Source: Apricaphanius iberus (lineage: Eukaryota > Chordata > Actinopteri > Cyprinodontiformes > Aphaniidae). Taken from it: a stretch of 64,000 nt of DNA. Shown here piece after piece: positions 1 to 37,173 of the stretch (position 1 is its first letter; every line of letters starts with the position of its first letter). The stretch spans positions 62,001 through 126,000 of the forward strand of contig JAPXFQ010000338.1 in assembly GCA_028564705.1 (NCBI GenBank). The letters run 5' to 3'. Both the position numbers and the translations under genes were made by a program. The notes under the pieces are model-generated. The model did no database searches, was not told where the DNA came from, and was given only the letters and a program-made list of their open reading frames with translations.

Positions 1-436
1 CTAACTATATGCCTGCATTTATGTTGCCAATGGTAGTCAGCTTGGAGTCATGCTACTGAGAGTCTTTTTCATTTCCTAACTAAGTACATGCTTTTACAGG
101 ATGTAGATAGTTACACTGAAAAAACAGACTTTTTGGAACACTGAATATTACCAGATAAACCCAACATGTGACTAAATACATAAATTAAAGAATAATTCTT
201 AAAAAAAAACATTTTTAATTCTAACAAGAATACGTACTTCATTTAATAACAAAATAGAACCCAAATGTAATGACTGGAACTTAACCAGGAACATTAGCTC
301 AGACTGTGGATGTGTCATTATCACATCCCCGTCAGGAGGAGGGAAACAACACGGCAGGTAAGCTTTTGTTTTTTCTCAGTGTGTTACAAATGCATATGGT
401 TTACAGATACTTTCTGAATACAGGTCCATGGATTAG

Positions 437-660
437 TTGTGTCTCGGTGGGTAGAGTAGTTGACTTGTAACTGATGGGTAGGTTTGATTCCAGGTTCTGT
501 CTGTCACATGCTGATGTGGCTCTGACCAAGGCACTTAACCCCAAGCTGACTACTCATTTGTGTATTAATGTTTGTTAGTGCGAATCATTTCCAACATTAG
601 TCCAATAATTAGCAGCTAACAGCCAATACTAATGACAGAGTTCGACAAGCAATGCAAGCT
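437..660 (+). repeat. tRNA-derived SINE
   Basis: tctcggtgggtagagtagtt resembles a pol III A box and ggtttgattcc (481-491) a B box, about 35 bases apart as in a tRNA head. It is followed by ctgaccaaggcacttaacccc, a body typical of teleost SINEs. The 3' limit is approximate. Confidence 0.65.
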
Positions 661-984
661 GTTTTAACTTCAGTAGTCTGAAAAGTGTCATTGTGGTAAA
701 ACGTTAGCTAATTAATATATAAATAAATTAATGTAAAAAGAATTTGTTAATCTTTAATTAATAACCAGTAAATAAATTGTATAGAGTGTTACTGGTATTC
801 TAAATTAAATACAAATGTAACAAATGTGTTTAAATCTAACACAACTTTTAAGTATTTTCTACCTGTTTGAATAATTTGGGTAAAATTTGCCAAAAGTTGG
901 ATGTTAAAATTTACTCAAATAAAATAAATGTAAATTGTTACGTAATTTTTAATCGTTTCCTTCTAACAGCTTATTTTTACAGTG

Positions 985-1026
985 TAGGTAGGTAGGTAGG
1001 TAGGTAGTTAGTTAGGTAGGTAGGTA
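985..1026. repeat. TAGG tetranucleotide microsatellite
   Basis: About ten TAGG units with one or two TAGT interruptions. Confidence 0.95.
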
Positions 1027-2789
1027 CAAAAAAGCATATGCAATGGTCCAGAGATCCAACCTAATATATGTTTGTAGATTGTTTTCAGAAGCCAGATTTG
1101 TGCCATCAATCCAACCAGTTTACATGAACTCATCAATCTCTGAAAAGAGTGGTCAAATATCAAGCTACATTTATACAAGAAGTTTGTTTATTGCTACAAA
1201 AAAATAGCCGTGTTGTTAAGGGACATTTAATCACACATTGACATGAGTTTATGTGTATGTTTATGTCCTGTGCAAAACACTTCAGGACACACGTTTATGA
1301 ATGGGTCCTCAAACGGAGCAAATAACAGAGTACCCCCCATGTGACATTTTCCTGGGCAATTAGCCAAATTATTCTGCTGTGACTTTGGGTCATTCTAAAA
1401 GATGTAAATCTGTCAGATAATTTCAGATTAAAAAAAGTGTAATACTTTATTGAATTGTTTTTAAACAAATAAATTAGAATACAATAGCAACAATTCCTAA
1501 ACAAAACTTCAAATTCTTTTTTAAACCCCAAATTTTAGTGTGGTTTGTATGTGTTATACAACATTGGCCATGCAATACTGAAGCAGAAAAGATGCCCTTG
1601 TTAGGTCCCAGGTGTGCCTATTTATTACAGTAACCTAACATGGACGGCTCAGTGCCATATTGGCATGGGCTATCACACAACGGGCCGACATCTCAGAATC
1701 TGCTGAGTGACAACTCCCATACAAGGAAAAAGCCTTCCAGCTCTCTGCTGCCAGCTCAGTGAGACATCAACCCTCTGACCCCCATTACACCTCAATATTC
1801 AAACATTGAGCATTGGTGTGCAACAGAGACACTTTGATCCCACCTTCATGGACAAAGTGTCAAAATGGGCACACAACCTGTGGTTATCTTAGCTCAGTGT
1901 GATAAATATGTAAGGGTTGATGAGCCTGAATCAATCCAGGATGTAAGGAATCTACACATAAAAGTGGGGTACCCATGGGGTGTTAACTGGCTCACACTGC
2001 CTCAGACTTTAAAATGACCATGGCAGTCCACAATATAACTGTGTTAAATTACTATTAGCTGGGGGGAAAAAGAAATGTGAAAAGTACAGACCTAAATTTA
2101 CTACTGCATCTAAATGCCACTGATAAATGACGATGTGTTCTTGATGCCTAATAGCCATTGGCAATCGGCTGTTATGTCTGTACCAACGGAGTAACAGAAA
2201 AAAAAAGCCTTTAAAAGTAGTAAGGGTTCCAGCTATCTGAATTATCTGAATCCCACAAGAGATCTACATAACTTTTTTGGCCCTGCAGACACAAAAACAG
2301 ACTTTTTTTATTTTTATTCAGAGGGCAGGAAGGTCTCTTTGCTCATATGGTTCCACTTAGTAATCGAGCCGATTCCACTAGGGCTAAAAGTAGACCTCAT
2401 TAAGACATTTACCAGTCACTATAGCTTTGATTAGACTTATACATTTTATCTAATTTCAGACTTATACTTCCCACACCAGTCAAAATGTGTAAACTTGACA
2501 AACTCTGTAAAAAAAAATACAGAAATCCCAAACAGGACAAAGTGACTCTCAGTTGCATTTGCTTTGCTATTTTTAGTCGTTTGAGGGCTAACAATTACAT
2601 AAATATTAAGAGATAGTAATATATTTGTACGATATGAGAAACAATTTCTCTTTCTATTGTTAAACATGTGAGCTGTACCAGGTTGGGCAGTGATAACAAT
2701 ACTGGATAGCACCACAGACAAAACTGAGTTCATTATCAATTAAAAAACAATATATTTCAAACCAGAGTTCTATAAGTAGGATAGGTTCC

Positions 2790-3420
2790 AGCATGTTGTC
2801 CTGCTGGAAGGTGAAACTTCCTCCCAGTTTTAAGGCTTTTGCAGCCTCTAAGCATTTTCTTTAAGGATAGCCTAGTGTTAATATTTGATTCCAGCTTCCT
2901 CGCCATCTACTTAGCAGCATAGTGTATGAATTTGTGCATGTTTCTGAGTATAAAAGGCTGAATCATTGGAAGTTTTAGATGCTTTGCCATTTCACCATGG
3001 CTTATTCCAAAAGGACAAAATAATTCATCATCTCGCAAAGCTCTGCAGAGGCCTGCTAATGAGCTATTTATTAGAATGTGTACCAACTTTGGACATAACT
3101 GCTCAAGGGTAATGAGGTTTTGAGTGGTCAGTATGACTAAAAAATGCATTTGTGTGATCTATTTAGCTCCATCCATTTTCATATCAGCTCTGAAACCCAG
3201 CTTTATAGAATATGACTAATAATCTTGCATCTGAACTGTGGATCTCTGAAGCTCCTCCAGTTATCAAGTGCCTCTTGGCCCATGATAACTCTTGTTTAGG
3301 TGGATGACCATGTCTTGGTAGGTTTACACTTTTGCTGTCCTTTCCATTTTCAGATGATAGATAAAACAGTGCTCCATGAGATGCACTTAAAACGTTTCCG
3401 TTTTTTTCCCAATAGTTAAA
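2790..3420 (-). mobile_element. Tc1/mariner relic, minus strand, interrupted
   Basis: Read on the minus strand, 2790-2872 and 3164-3205 match neighbouring parts of a common fish Tc1 transposase gene (the sites corresponding to the GRRFTFQQDN region and to the KMDGAK region), and 3240-3400 matches its N-terminal region (RPRHGHPPK-like). The reading frame is destroyed. About 290 bases at 2873-3163 separate two parts that are adjacent in intact elements, so a nested insertion is likely. Confidence 0.6.
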
Positions 3421-4779
3421 ACATGTGTGTCATTTTCCTTTCAATTACAGACATACAAAATTACAAATTAAAAGTTTTATTTGTATTGCAAAATCTTTAT
3501 TTCAGTTACAATTGTCAACCAGGTTTATTTAAACATAATGGTTTCTTCATTCTTTAAACAAATTCAATGTCAACTGATGCAAGTTATATTAGTCATTGTA
3601 ATTATTAGTAATAGGGTTATTCTATTGCCATGTTTGGTTTGTAAAGACTCAATAGCAGCACAAAAACCAGACAAGGAGACAAATAATTTTGATAAGAAAA
3701 ATGAATAGTTTATTTTAACCAAGGTTTTGGGTCTCAGGAGGCTCTCGAACGGGAACGACAGGAGCGAACTGTGGTGAAAAAACAAGATATTAATTTTTTG
3801 TTAGAGGGTAAATGGGTGAGTATTGAAGAAACTGTGCTTACTGAAGATCCGGAGGAAGAAAGGCTTTGGAGGAGGTAAGTAGGATCTGTAGTCTGATGTT
3901 GGCTGGAGGTTTGTGTTAATCCTTGACTTTCTCTTGTAGGTGGAATAGGAAGACGGACAGATGAGCAGGATGATGGCAAGAAGCAAATGTGGACCTGAGG
4001 AGCCAGAAGGGGAATCGGTGCAGAGGCTGACCACGGGAGCGACTGGACCGAACACCGGGAAATCAGAGGTTCAGAGAATCTGGGGACTGGTAATTATCCC
4101 GGGTGTATTTCAGAGGTGAACCAGAGGAGATTGGCTGTCCAGGTTTTGTACTTCAGAGAGGCGAGGAGGAAATAGGATCTGCAGGAACAACAAGGTAGGT
4201 GAGTTCAAAAGATTATTCAGAGTATCTTCTAGAAAAAGGCTTTGGAATAGATACTAGAAATGATTTTGGCCGTGTTACCACGCTCAGCAGCGAGAATCAT
4301 TTGGCGCCAGCATGCAGAATCCGTTCCCCTTATGAGCTGGGCCTCTATGAGTCCACACGAGGAAACAACTGTTGGCTACTGCCTGCCACGCTCCTGCAAC
4401 GAAGGCGGGAGAAAAACACAACCTCCAGTACACAGACAAAGAATCCTAACTATTCTATTCTATTTCCTACCAGTAACTTTATGACATCCATGACTTTTTT
4501 CTAAAAATTTTCATCATTAAAGCCATGGGACCTTTATTAAACACTTGTGCTTTCTTTTCCAACCGTCATGAAAAAAGAAGATTTCAATTCACAACAGATG
4601 TAATCTCAAGGTACTTAACAAGAAAAGTAATTTCAATACAATTTTACAAACATTGCAATCAATTAAGTTTTCTATGTAAGGAATCCCAGCAGATTGTGCT
4701 GAGTCACTGACGTGAGGTTATGCCCGGAAAATGCAGACTCCAACTACAGCAATTCCTCTGTAATCCCTCATACGTAGCA

Positions 4780-5075
4780 AACATGTGGCGACAGTGGAGA
4801 GGAAAACTCCCCTTTAACAGGAAGAAACCTCCAGCAGAACCTTGCTCAGTACAAGCAGTCATCTGCCACGACCATCTGGAGGTTTGAGAAGACAGAGAAG
4901 AGACAGAAAAACAACAAAATAACTGATGGGGAGTACTTTATATGTTAAAGAAAGTAAAAATTTGACAACAGGACATGGAGTACGTTCGGTCTCTGAGCAT
5001 CATCCAAACCGATGCTCCCCATCCAGCAGGGTGTTGTTGCTGAGCAGGATACCAGAGCAGGTGGAGCTTCTATGG
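4780..5075. repeat. Teleost-type interspersed repeat, family not named
   Basis: Contains ggaaaactcccctttaacag and ccagcagaaccttgctcag, stretches that recur across fish genomes. No coding capacity; limits approximate. Recognition is from memory of the motif, not a search. Confidence 0.4.
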
Positions 5076-7264
5076 AGAGAAAAACACTGAGAGAAAACAG
5101 GGTTGAATATATTTGAGCCTGCATGTTTAACATTGACCCAGTGGTAGATTAGAAAAAGCAATGATAGATAAACTTTATCCATGGTTAATATGATTGTATT
5201 ATTTATGACTTTAAAATAAATCTGTGAAAACTGGCAGAATATGAGATAACATGAATATTTGTAGACTGGGAAAACCTTTGCCACGTGGTCTCTGTTGTAA
5301 AATAAGACAAGTTTCCAATTTTCTATTATTAGCCACAATATACAGTAGCTCTTTTTTACTTTTTTACGTCTGGCAAATTTAATGTCTAACACTGTGTAGG
5401 GGTGAAGAGGGAAAATAGAACGAATGCATTTTAATTAGCATTTTTTGTAACATGTTATGCCAAACTGGGGCAGCTATTTATAGCTATGCCACGTATGCAT
5501 TAAAGATCATTCATACAAAAAAAACTCAAGAATTTTCCTAATCTACAACCTGTGACATATTTATTAGAATGAATTGAACAAAAAGCTGTAAAATTATGAT
5601 TTTACATTTGCAAAACAGCATTAAATATGCATGTTTTTTAAAGTTTGAGTTAAACCATAATGTATTGTTGATTAAATGTTAGCCTTTTTTCAATTTTCTA
5701 ATAGGTTGAGTTTACTGCATTACATAAGAATAGACCAGAGCTGCTTGTCAGGTTGCTTGTTGCTGATATGGAATAGGATGCTGTAAAATCTGCTGGCATC
5801 AAACATCTGACCGAACAGTGTGTCCATTGTGTGGACATTTTATATGGCACGCACAAAAATTTGTAAGTAAGGAGGCACTTAATCATTTTCATGGTTTGGA
5901 TTAGTTTTTCATGTTCTTTATGTTTAGCATTATAGTCTGATAAATTAGTAATTTAAAACCATATAATTATTAAAAATTAAGAGAACCAAAGTTGACTTTC
6001 ATATGTTTTCCACTACAAAGGTAAAGCCATATAGGAGGTAGCTGCATTTTTTTTTCCAGGAACTCAGGTATAGTTTATTGCTTGTTCTTTTTGTGTGTTT
6101 TTCAAAGAACATAGTTTTAGGTACTGTAAATTATTTGATTTCTGCCTTCTTAGAATCACAATAATTAATATAAAAGATAATTTCTTTCAAATTACAGCTT
6201 AAGTGCATATGAGGTTAACCGATTCAGTATTGATTTGCTATCAGATGAAAATAGAACAGTTGCTTTATTTTAAACCACTACAGTATTATTTTTCACTAAC
6301 AAATGCACACTGACAGGGAGGACAGTTGGATATTGAAACAGAGTATCAGGATTTTAGAAAATATGTTGGAAAAGTAGCAATGAGGAACATGCTGCCAATC
6401 CTGCTTCATACATATTTGGGTAAATTACATCACAGTAGGTGCAAGATTAGAGGAAATCGGATGTGCCTAATTGATTTTTTATACATTTTGAGCATAAATC
6501 CTGTAGTATTAGGTCATTCGAATATGTTGTGTTGCACTTCAACAAAAAACTTTCATTTGATTTGTTGTTGTCACATGCAGAAAAAATGTGACATGGGCAA
6601 ATATAACTAAAATACATAGAAATGTATTCAGTGTATTCAAAATGTATTCAATGCCTATTGTGATGTAGCTGGAAGCATGGGTGTGAATACTTTTTTTAAT
6701 GGAGTATGTTTTATCTTGCTTAATTTACATCTTACAACTAAAAAACTAAATTTGTTTAGTAGTTTGAACAAAATCCCATTTGAAACCATTCTGGTAGATC
6801 TTTGTGCAGTGACATATACAAGGGACATTTGGTACCAGCAACCATGTGTTGGTTTGTAACCCACTCACAGCTATTGATTTAAAATTAGGTTTTGCCATCT
6901 ACTTACAGTAAATTATAATAAAATATAGTTATATTGCCTACAATAAATAACTTGTTCCAGCAGCTCACTTAAAAGTTATTTTGGTTTGAAAGAGAATCAT
7001 AATCTCTCATATTTTATTTGGTATGTGAAGCCCAAAGTGAAAAAATACAGTGCAAAATTCACAAATAATGTATGCATTAAAAAAGCAACTTATACATAAG
7101 ATTTTTACATTTTAATGTGAATATAATCTGAATGCATAAAATGACCACCAAAGGAATAAATTCGTTTCCATTTTAATAAGTACATGTACTTATTATGTAT
7201 GAAATGATCAAACGTATAACGGGATAAAAATTGGCCAAATGGCCAACTGAATTGAATTAGCTTG

Positions 7265-7266
<2 letters not shown>

Positions 7267-7333
<67 letters not shown>
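7267..7333. repeat. TA dinucleotide microsatellite
   Basis: Uninterrupted TA run of about 67 bases, roughly 500 bases upstream of the acvr2b CpG-rich block. Confidence 0.97.
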
Positions 7334-7337
<4 letters not shown>

Positions 7338-7839
7338 TTTTTTTTCCTTATACAAAATCACAAGTGGGTTTGGAATTGGGTACACCCTTTATCTAATTTT
7401 GATCGATCAAAAAGTCGGGCAAGTTGAAAAGTGCAACATAGTTGTTGTTGTTTTTGTTTTTTTACTGTTCCTTCTGAAATATTTCACACCAGCAGTATAA
7501 GTGTTGTTTTAATAAATGTTTCCTAACTCTGAACATAATATCCAATAGTAAGAAATGTGACAAGTAGCCGAGGTTTTCCTTGAAAGTTAATAAAAATATA
7601 ACATATTCAGTCATACTAACCGGAAAGTAGTTAAAATACCAACGGTGATAAAGGAAAGCGCAAATCCCTTTACGCTACCTGATATACACAGCAACACACA
7701 TCTCTATTTGGCACTACAATTCAGTCCAAGTGTGTGAGAAAGTGTGAAATTAATGGACAGGACATCGGTATAAAGTCCTAATTTGAAGAAATGTGTTTCT
7801 TTATTAATCCACGGTGTCGCGTAAAGGTCACTCTTTGGC

Positions 7840-8319
7840 TGCCTGAGTTCCCCCCTTTGTGTTTACACATCCGGGTTTCCCTGTTTGCAGCCCATTCCCC
7901 ATTTAGAAGCCATTTTGGACACAGATCAGTAACATGCATGTAAACCCCCGACCGACCTCCCCGACGCATCGGTGCTACTATTCCAGCGAATAACCTCAAA
8001 AAACAGTGTCGAGACATCGATTCGGATGCTTCAGCTGCTTTGTGGAGTGGTTTCCGATGCGAAATGCGGCACCTTTTCGCGGACTAACACCCAGGCAGTC
8101 AATTAATCGCTCCTTTTCTTTGCAACATTGTTGCAGCGTCGCGGCTATTGATACGCGTTGTGGTGCTTGTGGAGGAGGAGGTGGTGGTGGTTAGGCTGCT
8201 GGAGGGACAGGAAAGGCCTGTGGTTGGTTTGATCCTGGACTGATGTTTTTTGTCAACCTGACTTTTAATGTTCGCGAAAGAAAGAGGACGAAATTTCTGT
8301 CCTGTATTTAAAGCGGAAC
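7840..8319 (+). promoter_or_regulatory. acvr2b: acvr2b promoter and 5'UTR, CpG-rich
   Basis: This block is much richer in CpG than the AT-rich flanks: several CG dinucleotides lie in 7945-8095 (for example ccgaccgacctccccgacg) and continue to the start codon. It sits immediately upstream of coding exon 1. No TATA box is obvious, which suits a CpG-island promoter. A GGA/GGT triplet run lies at 8171-8191. The exact transcription start cannot be read from sequence. Confidence 0.7.
8243..8311 (+). other. Upstream ORF in acvr2b leader (22 codons)
   Basis: ATG at 8243 reads 22 codons to TAA at 8309-8311, nine bases before the receptor start. A second out-of-frame ATG at 8268 runs past the receptor ATG and stops only in exon 2. 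Both lie in the leader if transcription starts upstream of 8243. Such ORFs commonly lower translation of the main ORF; that effect here is inference. Confidence 0.5.
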
Positions 8320-33045
<24,726 letters not shown>

Positions 33046-34686
33046 AAGGGCGACGCCTTGCCTCATCTGAGCTCCTGACTTTTTTTTTTTTCAAACCCAA
33101 ACTCAGTGGATCTTTGTTAATATTTAACAACTCAACCCCACATCCCTTCCCTGTCACCTTAGCAACCTATATGCCGCTGCTATTTTATCTCAATACTCGT
33201 ATTTTGTTTCTGTTTAATAGTCTTTTGTGTTTAGAAACGCATCCATCTCCTGTAGTTGAAGTAGTAATAAGCTATGCGATGGGCACATCCTATACCACCT
33301 GCGTGTCAAACCTAAACGTCAGTACCTCATGTATTTCTTTTACATTTTTTTTCCCTTTTCTTTTTTTGATTAGCTCCTGAGTTGCTGTCTTTGTCGTAGT
33401 TCCTGTCTGCGGCCAAATTCTGAAACAACAACGCTTCTCTCCAAACCTCAGACGAAACGCTGCACACCTCGGAGGAAACCTTTTGAGACTGTTAAACAAA
33501 AATATATTCATCTTCCTCAGGGGTCGAAGCTTCGCGGTTTTTAAATTTTGGGAGTGCTCCCTTCTTTTACGACCTGTGTATTCCTCAGAATGAGGGGGAG
33601 AGGGGGAAACAAAGAACGGAGCACAGCTTCTTTTCTTTTTTCTTTTTTTTAAAGGGAGGGAGCAAAATCCGAAGTGAGCAGTCATATTGGACGTTTTGGA
33701 ACTTTCTGAAGATTTTGGACAGATGTCTTGTCCTTGGAACTACCTCTCAGGTATCCAGCAGGCTTCTTTTGAACATTTCTATAAATTGAGAGCCAAGCTA
33801 TCCAGCTAGCTAACATGGACATATTCCTGGATTATTATTATTATTTTTAATTGTTAAAATTTAGAATTACTCCTTTGTCAGTGCCAGGGGCATTGACGGA
33901 TGTTGTCTGGAGTTGCAATGTTACACATTCTTAATTTTATCCGTATGCATTTGTGCGTGAATGTGAGAATCTGAATGATTTGAGACGGAGCGTATGTTTT
34001 TAAAGTAAGGACGTCAAACAGGCAATCGAGGGTTTATCCTTGTGATTGTGATGCTTTTTTTTCTTCTTCTTAGTCATTGGTTTTTGGTTACTAGACTCAG
34101 TCGGACACGGGTCCACAGATACCTCAGTCACTGTATGTCATGCAAGGAGAGCTCAAATTGGTTGCCTTTGTCTCAAATGCAATGCCATAGTTGAACCATA
34201 ATATGAATACCATACATTGAATGTCCGTTATGCTGCTGTGACTATTTCAGGATACTCAAGGATTTGTAGATGTACATGTATTGTTTGTTAATGTAACACT
34301 AACTATCCATGATATTATGTGAGGCTAATATCCTGTTTTTGTGGGTGTTTTTATTTTATTTTAATGTTTTTCCCTTTGACTGGGTGGGCCTTCAACTGCT
34401 TACTCTTCCAGACTGACCTCAGATATTCTGACAAGTACCTCAGGCTTTTTCTACATGTATATCGAGTTTTGTTAATGTATTTTATTGTGTTTTAGTAGTT
34501 GAGAGGATTTATTTCAGGTTGGGTGGCCTGTCTTTTTTTTTCTTTTCATTTTTGATAGAACCCCACCACTTTTCACAATGTATATGCCGTACAAATGTAA
34601 AAGGAAGAGAGGCAGATTCCTGTAAATATGCTTGTAAACACAGACGCCTAATACTTAAATATGTTTTGGTTTTACATTTATATATG

Positions 34687-34875
34687 GGGCATCCCAATAA
34701 ATTTGAGTATCATCAAAATATCATTCAACTCAAAAAGTGAAGCTCATAAATTAACACAGAAGGAAATACTTTAAAGTCTGTTTTTATTATGGTTTATTGG
34801 ATTGTAACTTACAGCAAAAGAAAACACAACTCAGTTTCTCAGAAATTTAGAATACTGCATGATTAAGAAAATGTT
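34687..34875. repeat. Interspersed repeat, family X copy 3, in acvr2b 3'UTR
   Basis: catcccaataaatttgagta then aactcaaaaagtgaagctca and cagtttctcagaaatttaga; same family as copies 1 and 2. It brings an AATAAA (34695) into the 3'UTR. Confidence 0.55.
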
Positions 34876-34888
34876 TTATGCGCTGTAC

Positions 34889-35137
34889 TAGAGGCTGACC
34901 GATACGTTTATCTTTTATTAAGGCCGATTTAAAAGAAAGAAAGAAAAAAGTTGTTCACCGATGGCCGATATCTAAAACGATTATTTAGACTGATAAACCA
35001 ACGCCTATATATACGTACTTTTTCCAAGCACATTGATTGTGAAAGACAGTTGAACACTCACTGCATGCAAAATAAATTCAAATCAATAAAACTAAATATT
35101 TATTGAATTTATATAGGCATATATTGGTCAGCCTCTA
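34889..35137. mobile_element. hAT-type MITE in acvr2b 3'UTR
   Basis: Starts tagaggctgaccgatac, ends tattggtcagcctcta; the inverted ends match over about 14 bases. Flanks cgctgtac (34881-34888) and tgctggac (35138-35145) agree at 6 of 8, an aged 8-bp target duplication. 249 bp, no ORF. Confidence 0.78.
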
Positions 35138-37083
35138 TGCTGGACAGTCAACGCCCAGTACTGTACATTATGTCTTCAATAGTTGGTTAGGGCAGCCGCT
35201 ATGCCAATCAATTGCATTGTTTTCTGCTCCACATTTTTCTTCCATTATTCTGCTTCAATACTGGAATCTTAACAGCAAAATACTTTTGCGGCTTGTGGAG
35301 CAGTTTTAGTGAGAATTTGCTAAACATCTGCCAAGTTTTCTCCATTATTGTGTTGGCCTTTACATGGCATTACATTAAAATTTAAAATCTTAAGAAACTG
35401 CCATTGTCATTCTCCTTAAGCCTGAGGAGGTTTTTGCTAAAGAAGCTGGCTGTTCACGGTGCTGTATCCCAAAATTTTAATGAAAAGTTCAGTGGAAGGA
35501 AAAAGGGTTTTTATTGGTCTGCAGATTTGCATTAAAAAATGTTTAATTGATAATGTTTAATATTTAAACTTTCTGAGAAACTTTTGGATTTGAATTAGCT
35601 GTAAACCATGATGATCAGAGGTAATTGAAATTAACTAAGTTATATCAGTGTGTTTAATGGATCAATGATATCACTTTTTGAATTGAATTGTGAAAATATA
35701 GAGAAATTATGAATTGTATAGGTCATACCTTTTGATCATATTCTTATTTGCTAAGATGCACCTTTGAAGTATCAGGGCATTTGCAGTTCCAATTTCAGAT
35801 ATGCTAAGGGATTTATTGACACCATGCCTACCAATCCGTTTTAAGTTATCTAGCCCTGTGGTTTTTACTCATTTTTAGAGAAGTGTTACTGGTATCAGTG
35901 GTTTATGATATTGACTCATCTTATTTAGAAGTTGTGAGGGTGTCACTGGCATTCAGAAATTAAATTAGTGTGTCTATCTTCAAGGAAAAAAAAATGAACA
36001 AATATTTTTATGGTTTGGTGTGGCGGCTTCTGTGATTGGCCACTTGTTTGAACAGTATTGCCTCAATAGTAACCTGCTGATGTGATGTTCTGACCTGTTT
36101 ATAGTGATAGTTTAGCCACGTTAGACAACACACAGGCTCATCTGTTGTGCTTTGAATAGTGGTGTGGAAAGGTAGTGATTTTTTCTTTTTAACAGTGGTC
36201 TGTAGCTCTCGCTGATGTGCAGTTTTGGTGAAAAGGACATCTTGGGAAAATTATCACGTTGACACAGACAGGTTTTATTTTTAGTGTTTTTCTGAAACTC
36301 ATTGTGTTTGTAGCCACGACTGAGGGATGCAGCACCATTGGGATTCACGCTGACATAGTTCCCATGTGCACGGTCCAAGGGTCCAGCAATATTTACTATA
36401 CAGCAATAGTCATTACACTCAGCTGTGACTTAAGTTATCTTCTCTGCGGATAAACACAGAACAACTCCTCACACCTGGATCAACCTCTGATGGCCGCCTG
36501 TTGATGATGGGGGGGGAAAGGGGACAAAACCCAAACCCTAAGGTTTAACCTTTAGTGCGCAAGCTGAACACGTGGCCCAGGTGCTTTTTTTTTTTCTCGA
36601 ATCGTGCCAGGCAAACATGTCATGTGGTAAAATCTGCCGTGACCAGTTGTTGCCTCCAAATGCTGTCTTACACCCAGCTTTTCTGAACTGAAAAAAACCA
36701 TGTTACCTCATTCAGTATCTTTAGTAACACTAACACAGAGTCAGTCTCATCTTCAACAACAAAAACATATATGTAAAAAAAAAAAAATCAAGTATTGTGT
36801 ATATATATTTCCTTGCTGAATATAAAGGGTTTCTTCCTTTTCATGTGTGGATCCTGTGAACGCAAAATCATATATATATATTTTTTATTTGCAGTCAGCA
36901 TTTTTTTTTTTTCTTATTGTGTGGACGAATGTTGGAACTGTGACCTTTCCTGTTTATGTGAACTGTGTGTGGGTGTGGTTGTTGGTTGGTTTCTTTAAAT
37001 CGGAATGAATGGAAGTTATCTGTGCATTGAAATGCTTAGAACTATAAACTAGATGAGAATACATTCATCTTTTTGTATATGAA

Positions 37084-37089
37084 AATAAA
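37084..37089 (+). terminator. acvr2b: Poly(A) signal AATAAA
   Basis: AATAAA followed 60-90 bases later by a GT-rich tract (37149-37173), the usual downstream element layout. It could be the distal polyadenylation site of acvr2b. Confidence 0.45.
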
Positions 37090-37148
37090 GATAAATCCTG
37101 ATGAAACAGTTAAATTTTTTTCTATTGCATTTGTTTCACAATGGTTAA

Positions 37149-37173
37149 TGTGTGTGTGTGTGTGTGTGTGTGT
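37149..37173. repeat. TG microsatellite
   Basis: Twelve TG units just downstream of the putative acvr2b poly(A) signal. Confidence 0.95.

Larger units (their letters stand above)
1..7760. other. Intergenic region upstream of acvr2b
   Basis: AT-rich, with the SINE, TAGG run, Tc1 relic, teleost repeat and TA microsatellite listed separately. 3930-4200 is notably purine-rich on the plus strand but has no recognisable gene. 1600-1800 is less repetitive and is noted as a possible conserved element. No coding exon can be supported. Confidence 0.7.
33046..37110 (+). other. acvr2b: acvr2b 3'UTR, about 4 kb, with poly(A) signal
   Basis: No coding exon is visible between the stop codon and an AATAAA at 37084-37089, the best candidate end of the transcript. 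Long 3'UTRs are usual for ACVR2B. The block contains T-rich runs, two repeat insertions (34687-34875 and 34889-35137) and otherwise unique-looking sequence. Earlier cleavage sites are possible. Confidence 0.55.

Noticed and set aside
4199..4504. 101-codon plus-strand ORF
   Set aside because: No domain and no splice context; likely part of unclassified repetitive sequence.
5000..5392. 130-codon minus-strand ORF
   Set aside because: Overlaps the teleost interspersed repeat; no protein similarity recognised.
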